From Rikenellaceae bacterium (lineage in GTDB: Bacteria; Bacteroidota; Bacteroidia; Bacteroidales; UBA932): a stretch of DNA of 22,435 nucleotides. Numbering within the stretch: position 1 is the stretch's first letter; the number at the start of each line of letters is the position of its first letter. A model generated the notes under the pieces. It was not told the origin of the DNA. It searched no databases and was given only the letters and a program-made list of their open reading frames with translations. Shown here one piece after another: positions 10,075 through 16,684 of the stretch. The stretch is from assembly GCA_900769145.1 (NCBI GenBank), contig CAAGFN010000079.1, forward strand, positions 1 through 22,435, given 5' to 3'. The translations under genes were made by a program, and so were the position numbers.

Positions 10075-12039
10075 ATGAAAAACAAGATACTGTTCATTGC
10101 GGTTTCGCTTATGGTTGCCGGCGGCTGTTCCGTCGCAGAGACCACCGGAGTCCCGGAAGAGGCTCCTGAGCCGTCAAAGATTGCCAACGTTCCCGACAAT
10201 GCCGAACACGGCGTGCTGATTGCCAAGTTCGATGCCGGTTTCGTACCTCAGCTGGAGGCGATGGAAAGGACGGCATTGCTCACCAAATCAGCCCCTGAAG
10301 CCCCGACACCGGAACTGGGAAGTCTTTTCGACGAGTTGGGTGTCAAATCATGCAGCAGGGTTTTCGCAAAGGATGACAAGAATGAGAAGGAAACCAGGGC
10401 CGCCGGTCTTCACAGATGGTACCTTCTGAAGTTCGACAAGGACAAGGACCTGAAGGCCGCCGCAGAGGCTCTCGCACAGGTCGCCGAGGTCAGCATTGTC
10501 CAGTTCAACAACAAGCCTGTCAGGACTTTCGACGGACAGCGGGCCGCATTCAAGGATGAACCGCATCCTTCGACAAAGGCTTTCACGCCATATCCTTTCA
10601 ATGACCCATACCTCTTCTGGCAATGGCATTACATCAACAATGCGGACCAGGCCATCTCCAACACATCCAGGGAGGGTGCCGATGTCAATGTTGCCCCGGC
10701 CTGGAAACTGACGGGAGGGGATCCGAGGGTAATCGTGGCCGTGCTCGACGAGGGTGTGAAATACACCCATCCGGACCTTGCGGCCAATATGTGGACCAAC
10801 CCGGACCCGGATCCGGAGATGAACGATATCCACGGGTACAATTTCGTGGACAACTGCGACATTGAGTGGACCAGGGAGGGCAATGTAGGCCACGGAACCC
10901 ACGTAGCCGGAACCATTGCAGCAGTCAACGGCAACGGTATCGGTGTCTGCGGAATAGCCGGGGGAACCGGCAAGGGCGACGGAGTCAGAATAATGTCCTG
11001 CCAGATTTTCTCAGGGGATGACTCGGCCGGAGACGCCAGGGCGGCCGTGGCAATCAAGTATGCCGCAGACCACGGTGCAAGCATTCTTCAATGCTCTTTC
11101 GGATTCGAGGCGGGCCAGGCCAGGTACGACAATGCGTTCGAGGCTGCCAACCCGCTTGAGGTGGAGGCAATGAGGTATTTTATGAGCAAGAAGAACTGCG
11201 ATGCCATAGACGGAGGCCTGATTTTCTTCTCCTCCGGAAATGAGGGCGCAGCAATGTCAGGCTACCCGGCAGCATACCGCGACTACATCTCAGTGACGGC
11301 TTTCGCCCCGGACTTTCTCCCTGCCTACTATACCAACTACGGTCCGGGCTGCAATATCTCTGCCCCTGGCGGAGAAATCAAGGGCCATAGCGGAGGAGAG
11401 CGCGCCGCCATCCTCTCTACCGTGGTCAGCGAGATCGACGAAGTGGATTACGGCTATATGCAGGGTACTTCAATGTCCTGCCCTCACGCATCAGGCGTGG
11501 CTGCCCTCGGTCTCTCATACGCTCTCCAGAAAGGTAAGAGTTTCACCCGCGAGGAGTTCCAGAATATGGTGCTGACCTCCGTCAATGACCTCAACGGCTA
11601 TCTTGAGGACAATGTCAAGACAACCGGCAGCACAATCAGGCTTATGGACTACTACGGCCAGATGGGAACCGGTGCAATCGACGCATACAGGCTTCTGATG
11701 CAGATTGAAGGCACTCCGTGCCTCAATGTTCCTGTCGGAAAGGCATACAGGGCCTCCCTGACCGGATTCTTCGGCGGCGGAGCCAAGGACCTTACCTACA
11801 CCGGAGTGGAAGTTCCGGATGATGCCCGCGAGGCATTGGGAATAGAGGGAACACCGAAAATCTACGAGGGTGAGCTCCAGATCAAATGCTCCAGGACCGG
11901 TTGCGGAAAAATCAAGATAAGCGCCATAGCCGGCGGCAACAAGGTCGGCTCAGATGTCGTGATGGGTGGAATTCCTGTCACCAAGGAGGTCGCTATTGTT
12001 TCACGTACAAGCCAGTCCGCCAATGGAGGATGGCTGTAG
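10075..12039 (+). CDS. Subtilisin-like (S8 family) serine protease lipoprotein
   Basis: This 654-residue endopeptidase is probably lipid-anchored on the cell surface (lipobox Ala-Gly-Gly-Cys18). Residues about 45-145 resemble a subtilase propeptide. The catalytic domain spans roughly 205-545 and has an intact triad: Asp225 in AVLDEG, His273 in GHGTHVAG and Ser466 in GTSMSCPHASG. The oxyanion-hole Asn389 lies in SSGNEG. The Asp motif is Asp-Glu-Gly rather than the usual Asp-Ser/Thr-Gly. A C-terminal beta-rich domain (about 560-654) ends in an Asn-Gly-Gly-Trp-Leu sequence. It should cleave extracellular protein into peptides, and the adjacent SusC/SusD pair could import them. The specificity is unknown. 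The gene is co-directional with its neighbours (gaps of 19 bases and 1 base), which supports an operon. Confidence 0.96.
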   Translation: MKNKILFIAVSLMVAGGCSVAETTGVPEEAPEPSKIANVPDNAEHGVLIAKFDAGFVPQLEAMERTALLTKSAPEAPTPELGSLFDELGVKSCSRVFAKDDKNEKETRAAGLHRWYLLKFDKDKDLKAAAEALAQVAEVSIVQFNNKPVRTFDGQRAAFKDEPHPSTKAFTPYPFNDPYLFWQWHYINNADQAISNTSREGADVNVAPAWKLTGGDPRVIVAVLDEGVKYTHPDLAANMWTNPDPDPEMNDIHGYNFVDNCDIEWTREGNVGHGTHVAGTIAAVNGNGIGVCGIAGGTGKGDGVRIMSCQIFSGDDSAGDARAAVAIKYAADHGASILQCSFGFEAGQARYDNAFEAANPLEVEAMRYFMSKKNCDAIDGGLIFFSSGNEGAAMSGYPAAYRDYISVTAFAPDFLPAYYTNYGPGCNISAPGGEIKGHSGGERAAILSTVVSEIDEVDYGYMQGTSMSCPHASGVAALGLSYALQKGKSFTREEFQNMVLTSVNDLNGYLEDNVKTTGSTIRLMDYYGQMGTGAIDAYRLLMQIEGTPCLNVPVGKAYRASLTGFFGGGAKDLTYTGVEVPDDAREALGIEGTPKIYEGELQIKCSRTGCGKIKISAIAGGNKVGSDVVMGGIPVTKEVAIVSRTSQSANGGWL

Positions 12040-12040
12040 A

Positions 12041-12484
12041 ATGATCAGAACTATGAGATTATACAGAATACTGATGGGGCTCCTCATTGTCCTGGGGGTT
12101 TCCGCATCCTGCTCAAAGGACAAGAAGGTGGACAGCAAGGTGGCCGGAGAATGGGCGCTTGAACTCCGCAATTCGGAGGCGGTAAGCGATTTCTCCGTGT
12201 ATATCAATTTCCGGAAAGACGCCACCTTCACGATTTACCAGCAAATTGAGGCCTCCTACTACCAGTCCTTCAATGGCACCTGGGAAGTTGACGGCAAGAT
12301 CCTGTCCGGTCTCTACAATGACGGGGCCGCATGGGGAAGCGACTATCTATATGAATTGTCATCCGACGGCAAGACTCTGACGCTCAAAACCATAACGGAG
12401 CCGGCAGAGATCTCTGTCTACCGGAAATGCACCATCCCGGAGGAGGTAATCAATTCCTCCCATCCGGAGGTCAAGTCATATTGA
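12041..12484 (+). CDS. Small lipocalin-like lipoprotein
   Basis: This 147-residue protein starts one base after the protease stop codon. The signal peptide ends in Ser-Ala-Ser-Cys24, followed by Ser-Lys-Asp-Lys-Lys. The mature part has the pattern of Bacteroidota lipocalin-like domains: an opening Gly-Glu-Trp (about 36-38), a FRKDATFTIY strand, then FNGTWEVDGKIL and a late LSSDGKTLTL hairpin. That is consistent with a small beta-barrel. These domains often occur as accessory lipoproteins, and their ligand is usually unknown. The reading frame stays open upstream to an ATG at 11966, but the signal peptide and the end of the protease gene fix the start at 12041, or possibly 12053. It is the last gene before the terminator and so probably the last member of the SUS-like operon. 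Confidence 0.85.
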   Translation: MIRTMRLYRILMGLLIVLGVSASCSKDKKVDSKVAGEWALELRNSEAVSDFSVYINFRKDATFTIYQQIEASYYQSFNGTWEVDGKILSGLYNDGAAWGSDYLYELSSDGKTLTLKTITEPAEISVYRKCTIPEEVINSSHPEVKSY

Positions 12485-12492
12485 AAAACTGA

Positions 12493-12529
12493 AAAACGGC
12501 CGGGAAAACAAACATTTCCCGGCCGTTTT
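12493..12529. terminator. Bidirectional intrinsic terminator between convergent operons
   Basis: There is a perfect 15-base inverted repeat (arms 12493-12507 and 12515-12529) with a 7-base loop. The stem has a GC-rich core (CGGCCGGG) flanked by A-runs on the left and T-runs on the right, so it works as an intrinsic terminator on either strand. On the plus strand it ends the SUS-like operon 8 bases after the last stop codon. On the minus strand it lies about 95 bases beyond the hip kinase gene. It may originally have terminated the ruvX-def-PMM-M23 operon, if the hip module is an insertion. Confidence 0.92.
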
Positions 12530-12568
12530 GTATTTTGGCAGCAAAATGTCCGCAGAATAGCCATTTCC

Positions 12569-12603
12569 CCGGACAAAACGGAGACGCTTGCGATTCCGTC
12601 CGG
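12569..12603. other. Imperfect inverted repeat next to the left direct repeat
   Basis: CCGGAC (12569-12574) pairs with GTCCGG (12598-12603). Inside, GGA (12580-12582) pairs with TCC (12595-12597) and CGC (12585-12587) with GCG (12590-12592), which gives an interrupted hairpin without a T-run. It may be part of the 3' untranslated structure of the minus-strand transcript. It ends 4 bases from the left copy of the 15-base repeat. Its function is unknown. Confidence 0.35.
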
Positions 12604-12607
12604 CCAA

Positions 12608-12622
12608 CTACCTCACCCGCAG
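12608..12622. repeat. Left copy of 15-base direct repeat (duplicate end of M23/LysM gene)
   Basis: The sequence is CTACCTCACCCGCAG. Read on the minus strand it is CTG CGG GTG AGG TAG, that is Leu-Arg-Val-Arg-stop, the same peptide end as the M23/LysM protein encoded at the right copy (14232-14246). The one differing base changes Val GTG to Val GTT. It lies 2 bases from the hip kinase stop codon. Confidence 0.75.
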
Positions 12623-12624
12623 TG

Positions 12625-13620
12625 TTAAAAGTTCAGCATCCTGCATCTGTATTGATAGGATGAGATGTAAAGGTTTTTCAGCTGTTCCGAAAGAAATGAT
12701 TGATTAATCAATTCAATAGCCTTGGGATTGGCTTCCCGGAACATCTCCAGCTCTTGACTGACCACCCTGTCGGGAAGGCCTATCCTTTGGCCGAACTCAG
12801 TGAAATCATCTTTGCCGATATGATGAGTATCCGTAATGTGCATTCCTTCCCTGAACAAGCCTTTGTCAAGTGCGAAAATACGGGGTTCGTAAAGGTGAAT
12901 ACTGGTGTTTACCAAGTCATACGCCGGAGAAAGCCTGTATTCCCCATTCTTCTCAATTAGCGAGAAGTTCTTGAGGTGTGCATCATCATTTAAAGTGACA
13001 AAGTTGAACAAAAGCAATCTGAAAAATCTGCGAAGGTCAACCAATGCCGCCTTGACATATCTCTTTATCACCTCCGCACACTCCTCATAGCTCGCCTTGT
13101 CATACTTGTAGTTATTCCCGCCATTGCCCTTGCTCCAGCCTAATAGTGCAGCAAAGTCTTCCTGCTTATACTTTCCTCCAGGGTAAACATCAAACCTCCT
13201 GGTGATATATGCAGGTTCGTCATCCTCAAAGAAGACAAGAGCATTCGGAGCAGTTTCAATGCCATAGGCCTGAGACGCAATCTGCATTGTAACATGCTCA
13301 TTGGCAGCGCAATAATCCTTATTGATTATCTGAATGCCTGTAGGACGAGGTTTCAATATATATGTTCCCTGCTCTCCTGCCACTGTATATCTCAACCTGT
13401 CAGTTTCACCAACAATGACAGACAATTTTGGTTGAGCACCGGAAAGGGAAATACGGCCGATATTTTTGACAGCCTCATTGGAATTACCTTCCGCCCCGGG
13501 ACTCGGGCCAGGGAATATATGCGAAACCGGGCGCCCGTCAAAGAGCATTTTGACGGCCTTTGGCGAATATGTATTGAAACCCCCGGCCAAAGTAGAGGGG
13601 CATATCTCAAGTTCTATCAT
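12625..13620 (-). CDS. HipA-family serine/threonine kinase toxin (HipT-like core)
   Basis: This 331-residue protein is the HipA kinase core without the N-terminal subdomain, which is encoded separately upstream. Recognisable elements are a Gly-rich loop with two serines (Ser58 and Ser60 in ISLSGAQPK), an ATP-binding Lys90 (YILKP), ANEH (106-109), YITRRFD (138-144), the catalytic loop NDDAHLKN (211-218, Asp213 as likely base) and the metal-binding Asp235 in SPAYDLV. HipA kinases phosphorylate aminoacyl-tRNA synthetases (GltX for HipA, TrpS for HipT), which halts translation and induces dormancy. The target here is unknown. Its start overlaps the upstream gene by ATGA. The length and motifs are complete, so the toxin is probably active. 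Serines in the loop are autophosphorylation sites in studied homologues. Confidence 0.93.
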   Translation of the reverse strand: MIELEICPSTLAGGFNTYSPKAVKMLFDGRPVSHIFPGPSPGAEGNSNEAVKNIGRISLSGAQPKLSVIVGETDRLRYTVAGEQGTYILKPRPTGIQIINKDYCAANEHVTMQIASQAYGIETAPNALVFFEDDEPAYITRRFDVYPGGKYKQEDFAALLGWSKGNGGNNYKYDKASYEECAEVIKRYVKAALVDLRRFFRLLLFNFVTLNDDAHLKNFSLIEKNGEYRLSPAYDLVNTSIHLYEPRIFALDKGLFREGMHITDTHHIGKDDFTEFGQRIGLPDRVVSQELEMFREANPKAIELINQSFLSEQLKNLYISSYQYRCRMLNF

Positions 13621-13943
13621 TGTCCAATCGGTTTTACGGTAATCGCTCCTACGGTGTCAAATCCGCAAGTTGACAACATAATTCCGAAGTCATCTTCCGG
13701 ATCTATTCTCAAGAGTTGCGATTGAACCTGGCGATTCTCACCCTCGGAGAGCAGATTGGCAAAAGCCGGAAAAAGATATGGAGATTTGAAAGGCTCATCC
13801 TGAAGTGGAAGCGTCAAGCTGACAGGCTCCGCACCGACTGCATGAAAATAATCCTTGTCATATTCGAACGTAAACTCCAGATTATCGTCCTCAGTGAGCA
13901 CGCCACATTTCACTCCGTGCAGATAAATTTCACACTGTCTCAT
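13617..13943 (-). CDS. HipA N-terminal-domain protein (HipS-like antitoxin)
   Basis: This 108-residue stand-alone version of the HipA N-subdomain 1 shows the family pattern of an opening beta-strand with Gly-Val-Leu, then SLTLPLQDEPF (about 42-52), a FANLLSEGENRQ helix start (about 60-71) and a terminal GFDTVGAITVKP. In the HipBST system of enteropathogenic E. coli the equivalent small protein HipS, not HipB, neutralises the kinase. Here the role is inferred from homology and gene order. The start at 13943 is chosen because its ATG overlaps the stop of the upstream regulator as ATGA. An upstream ATG at 13979 would add 12 residues unlike the family. The gene overlaps the kinase start by 4 bases. 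Confidence 0.9.
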   Translation of the reverse strand: MRQCEIYLHGVKCGVLTEDDNLEFTFEYDKDYFHAVGAEPVSLTLPLQDEPFKSPYLFPAFANLLSEGENRQVQSQLLRIDPEDDFGIMLSTCGFDTVGAITVKPIGQ

Positions 13944-14131
13944 AATATGGCATTGAGTTTGAGTCCTAGAACATTGCATATTGCAGTATATGTGGAAATC
14001 TTCGGATCTCCCTGACCGCGTTCAACAGCGACTACGGTATTTATACTGATGCCGGCAAGATCAGCTAGTTCCCGCTGGGTAATCTTAAGGGCCTTTCTTC
14101 GACTCCTTATCTGTATTCCGAGAGATTTCAT
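13940..14131 (-). CDS. XRE-family DNA-binding regulator (HipB-like)
   Basis: This 63-residue protein consists almost only of a Cro/C1-type helix-turn-helix. The recognition region falls at about residues 18-39 (TQRELADLAGIS, then NTVVAVERG). It lacks the longer C-terminal tail of E. coli HipB (88 residues). It is the first gene of the three-gene hip operon and would bind the operon promoter as repressor, most likely at the inverted repeat at 14167-14197. It overlaps the next gene by 4 bases. Confidence 0.92.
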   Translation of the reverse strand: MKSLGIQIRSRRKALKITQRELADLAGISINTVVAVERGQGDPKISTYTAICNVLGLKLNAIL

Positions 14132-14157
14132 ATTCCCAATATACTGGTATTTTTATG

Positions 14158-14189
14158 CAAAACTAACGAATTACCTTGACAAAAACAAG
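14158..14189 (-). promoter_or_regulatory. Promoter of the hip operon
   Basis: On the minus strand TAGTTTTG (14165-14158) matches the Bacteroidota -7 element TAnnTTTG. A CTTG (14189-14186) stands 20 bases upstream as a weak match to the -33 element TTTG. The start codon at 14131 is 27 bases downstream, which fits a short leader. Confidence 0.65.
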
Positions 14190-14197
14190 ATAATTCG
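14167..14197. promoter_or_regulatory. Inverted repeat in the hip promoter, candidate HipB operator
   Basis: Arms of 12 bases (14167-14178 CGAATTACCTTG and 14186-14197 CAAGATAATTCG) pair at 11 of 12 positions around a 7-base centre. The repeat covers the spacer and the -33 box of the hip promoter, so a bound dimer would block RNA polymerase. This fits autorepression as known for HipB, but binding is inferred. Confidence 0.65.
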
Positions 14198-14231
14198 CAA
14201 TGTATTGTGATTTCCTCTATTTGGATACACC

Positions 14232-14246
14232 CTACCTAACCCGCAG
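14232..14246. repeat. Right copy of 15-base direct repeat (3' end of M23/LysM gene)
   Basis: CTACCTAACCCGCAG is identical to 12608-12622 at 14 of 15 bases and in the same orientation. It encodes the last four residues and stop codon of the M23/LysM protein. It marks the right edge of the lower-GC hip segment. Confidence 0.75.
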
Positions 14247-15320
14247 GGAGCGGCCGATGCGGAGAGTGGTTGTAGGCGTGATACCGTTCAGGTTGCAGAT
14301 GGCCTTCACGGTGGTGTGGTACTTGACGGCCAGGGCACCCAGGGTGTCACCTGACTTGATCTTGTGATACTGGGCCTTTGCCAGCTCGGCGGCCTTGCGG
14401 GCCTCCTCAGCCTCGCGGGCGGCTATCTCCGCTGCACGGGCAGAATAGGCTATGGAGTCGTCACGCATTATCAGGTAATCCTCCTCATCGCTCTCCGGGA
14501 TATAGCGGCTGGCTGCATTGAGATATCTCTTCTTGAGGACAAACAGGCGATGTCTCAGCTCCCCGGACTCAAAGTCAATAAGCCATTGAGGGTCAAAGGC
14601 ATAGCCCATATATCTAACCTCGAAATGAAGATGCGCTCCAGTGGAACGGCCTGTGGAACCGCCCAGGCCTACCACGTCACCGGCCTGAATCCAGTCTCCC
14701 GGTACGACATTGCGCTTCGACAGATGGCCGTAGAAAGTCTCCAGACCATTTTCATGCCTGACAATCACCAGGTTGCCGTATCCGCGGAAATATTTTGAGA
14801 CCCTGACCTTGCCGGAGAATGCGGCCTTGACCGGAGTACCCATAGGAAGAGGCAGGTCAACGCCCATATGACCTCTTCCCCGCCTGTACCCGAACGGGGA
14901 ATAAACCTTCCGCTGGTAAGGGCAATGATATTCGCTGAGAGAGTCCACAACCCAGATGGACACATCCTCATTGATGGCAGGGCCTGTCGTTCCGTAAGGG
15001 TTAGGCTTGTCCTCGTCCCAGTATTCATTGAAAATCCGGGACTGCATCACTGCGGACGGATCCTTGTAGTAACGCCAGGTATAATTCTCCAGCAGAAGAA
15101 TCTTTATGGCAGGATTGCCCGTGTCCAATGTGTCAATGGCAACGGCCGATGTCGGGTCGATGGACTTGACCGGCTGGAGGGCAGGTCTAGGAACCAGCAT
15201 TTCAGCCCGGCTCATGGAAATAAGCGTATCGAGATGCGGTGTCTTGTCCTGTCCCGCCGCAGGACCCGCCATCAAGAGAGACAGGGCCAAAGCCCCGCCT
15301 GCAATAATTGTCAATTTCAT
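14232..15320 (-). CDS. Secreted M23 (LytM-type) peptidase with C-terminal LysM domain
   Basis: This 362-residue protein has a Sec signal peptide (about 1-23). An uncharacterised N-terminal region reaches to about 135. The M23 domain (about 136-245) holds the zinc ligands His151 and Asp155 (GHMGVDL) and His232 (HLHFE), with His199 and His230 also conserved, so the active site is intact. An Ala/Glu-rich helical linker (about 293-317) leads to a LysM peptidoglycan-binding domain (about 318-362, starting YHKIKSGDTLGALA). It probably trims peptide cross-links in the periplasm or activates other hydrolases. It is the last gene of the ruvX-def-PMM operon, 3 bases after the preceding stop. Its final codons form the right copy of the direct repeat that flanks the hip module, so the protein end may have been rebuilt by insertion. 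Confidence 0.95.
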   Translation of the reverse strand: MKLTIIAGGALALSLLMAGPAAGQDKTPHLDTLISMSRAEMLVPRPALQPVKSIDPTSAVAIDTLDTGNPAIKILLLENYTWRYYKDPSAVMQSRIFNEYWDEDKPNPYGTTGPAINEDVSIWVVDSLSEYHCPYQRKVYSPFGYRRGRGHMGVDLPLPMGTPVKAAFSGKVRVSKYFRGYGNLVIVRHENGLETFYGHLSKRNVVPGDWIQAGDVVGLGGSTGRSTGAHLHFEVRYMGYAFDPQWLIDFESGELRHRLFVLKKRYLNAASRYIPESDEEDYLIMRDDSIAYSARAAEIAAREAEEARKAAELAKAQYHKIKSGDTLGALAVKYHTTVKAICNLNGITPTTTLRIGRSLRVR

Positions 15321-15323
15321 AAA

Positions 15324-16682
15324 CTAAAGTGTCGCTCCGAATCTTGTGAAAAGAATTTCCTTGACCTCCTCAATCCTGGCCTTCAGAAGTTCTGCGGATG
15401 AGGCCTCGCAGATGAAACGGAGATAAGGCTCGGTATTGGAAGGGCGGATGTTGAACCACCAGTCAGGGAACTCGACCCTGTAGCCGTCGAAATCCATCAT
15501 TGCCGTAGGCTGCTGGAGAGCAGTGAAATGGTCGCGGATGGCATCCATCGCACCTTTCTTGTCCTCTACGCGGAAATTGATTTCCCCGGAATTCTCATAG
15601 CCTGCGATGCGGCCAATCAGCTGGCTGAAGGACACGCCCTTCTTCTTCATTGACGCAAGCACCCTGAGAACCAGGATGGAGGCGAGAAGACCGCTGTCGG
15701 AATAGAAGAAATCCCTGAAGTAATAATGGCCGGCAAGTTCACCGCCCCAGATACCGTCCAGTTCACGGAGCTTGCGGGCCGCATTGGCCCGGCCTACCTT
15801 CCAGGTGAACATTTCAGCACCCATCGGCTCAAGGTACTCTCCTACAGCCTTCGAACTGCGGATATCCTGTATAACAATGCCTTTCTCTCCCCTCTCGTCA
15901 ATGAAATAATGTCCGAGAAGGGCGATGATGAGGTCAGGCGATACAAAGTGTCCGGTCTCGTCCACGAACATGACCCTGTCCGCATCCCCGTCATAGATGA
16001 CACCGGCATCGGCCCCGGTCTTCTTCACAAGTTCCTCAAGCGCAACTACATTCTTGTGAACCAGCGGATTAGGCTCGTGATTGGGGAAACGGCCGTCCAT
16101 CTCGTCGAAGATATATTCCGGAGCATCCCCGAAAATCTCCCTGGCGAAGAGGGTACTCATTCCGTTGGAGAGGTCGAAGGCAAGTTTCAATCCTGAAAGG
16201 TCAGGCTTGTATCCGAGCAGGAAATCCAGGTAGTCTTTGCGGATATCCTTCTGGTACACAGAACCTTTCTTCTCGGCGAGAGGAGTCTCCCTGCCTTCAT
16301 TTATCCACTGCTCAATCTGCCCGAGGCCATTGTCATAGCCAATCGGGAGAGCATTGGTGCAGGAAACCTTCATTCCGTTGTACTCCTTCGGATTGTGGGA
16401 GGCGGTAATCTGCACTGAAGCGTCGAAACCGTACTTGGCAGTACCGAAATACACCATCGGGGTGGTGCTGAGGCCGATGTCGTACACATCAGCGCCGGCA
16501 TCCGTGATACCCTTCAGGAGATAGTCGTGTATCTCATCCGAGGAAATGCGGCAGTCACGTCCGACCAGGACTTTGTCTGTTCCGAGAAGTGAAGGAAGGA
16601 AAGCGCCCACCTTGTAGGCTGTATCCTTGTTGAAATCCACATTGTAGATTCCCCTTATATCGTATGCGTGAAATGCTCCCAT
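15324..16682 (-). CDS. Phosphomannomutase/phosphoglucomutase
   Basis: This 452-residue protein belongs to the alpha-D-phosphohexomutase family, which interconverts hexose 1- and 6-phosphates (mannose or glucose) for nucleotide-sugar and surface polysaccharide synthesis. All four active-site elements are visible: phosphoserine loop TASHNP (Ser95), metal-binding loop DGDADR (231-236), sugar-recognition loop GELAGH (314-319) and phosphate-binding loop RPSNTEP (413-419). The Gly-Glu-x-Ala/Ser-Gly-His form is shared by bifunctional PMM/PGM enzymes, but specificity cannot be settled by reading. The length is normal. It starts 2 bases after def, indicating an operon. It acts in the cytoplasm. Confidence 0.95.
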   Translation of the reverse strand: MGAFHAYDIRGIYNVDFNKDTAYKVGAFLPSLLGTDKVLVGRDCRISSDEIHDYLLKGITDAGADVYDIGLSTTPMVYFGTAKYGFDASVQITASHNPKEYNGMKVSCTNALPIGYDNGLGQIEQWINEGRETPLAEKKGSVYQKDIRKDYLDFLLGYKPDLSGLKLAFDLSNGMSTLFAREIFGDAPEYIFDEMDGRFPNHEPNPLVHKNVVALEELVKKTGADAGVIYDGDADRVMFVDETGHFVSPDLIIALLGHYFIDERGEKGIVIQDIRSSKAVGEYLEPMGAEMFTWKVGRANAARKLRELDGIWGGELAGHYYFRDFFYSDSGLLASILVLRVLASMKKKGVSFSQLIGRIAGYENSGEINFRVEDKKGAMDAIRDHFTALQQPTAMMDFDGYRVEFPDWWFNIRPSNTEPYLRFICEASSAELLKARIEEVKEILFTRFGATL

Positions 16683-16684
16683 GA

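Larger units (their letters stand above)
12608..14246. mobile_element. Putative hip toxin-antitoxin insertion bounded by 15-base direct repeats
   Basis: The segment between the two 15-base repeats contains only the hip promoter and operator and three overlapping hip genes. Its GC content in hand-counted lines is about 42-48%, against roughly 52-62% in sampled flanking lines. The right boundary is the 3' end of the M23/LysM gene. The left boundary carries a second copy of that gene end with a synonymous change. No integrase, transposase or terminal inverted repeat is visible, so the mobilising enzyme would have to act in trans or the insertion is old. This is inference; shared chance similarity of 14 of 15 bases is the alternative. 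Confidence 0.5.

Noticed and set aside
11966..12040. Longer N-terminus for the lipocalin-like lipoprotein
   Set aside because: The extension overlaps the protease coding end and would bury the lipoprotein signal peptide; the start at 12041 restores it.
13617..13620. Possible frameshift splitting a single HipA gene
   Set aside because: The two parts meet in a clean ATGA overlap, each has a full domain, and separate HipS-like and HipT-like genes are a known arrangement. A broken gene is not needed to explain it.
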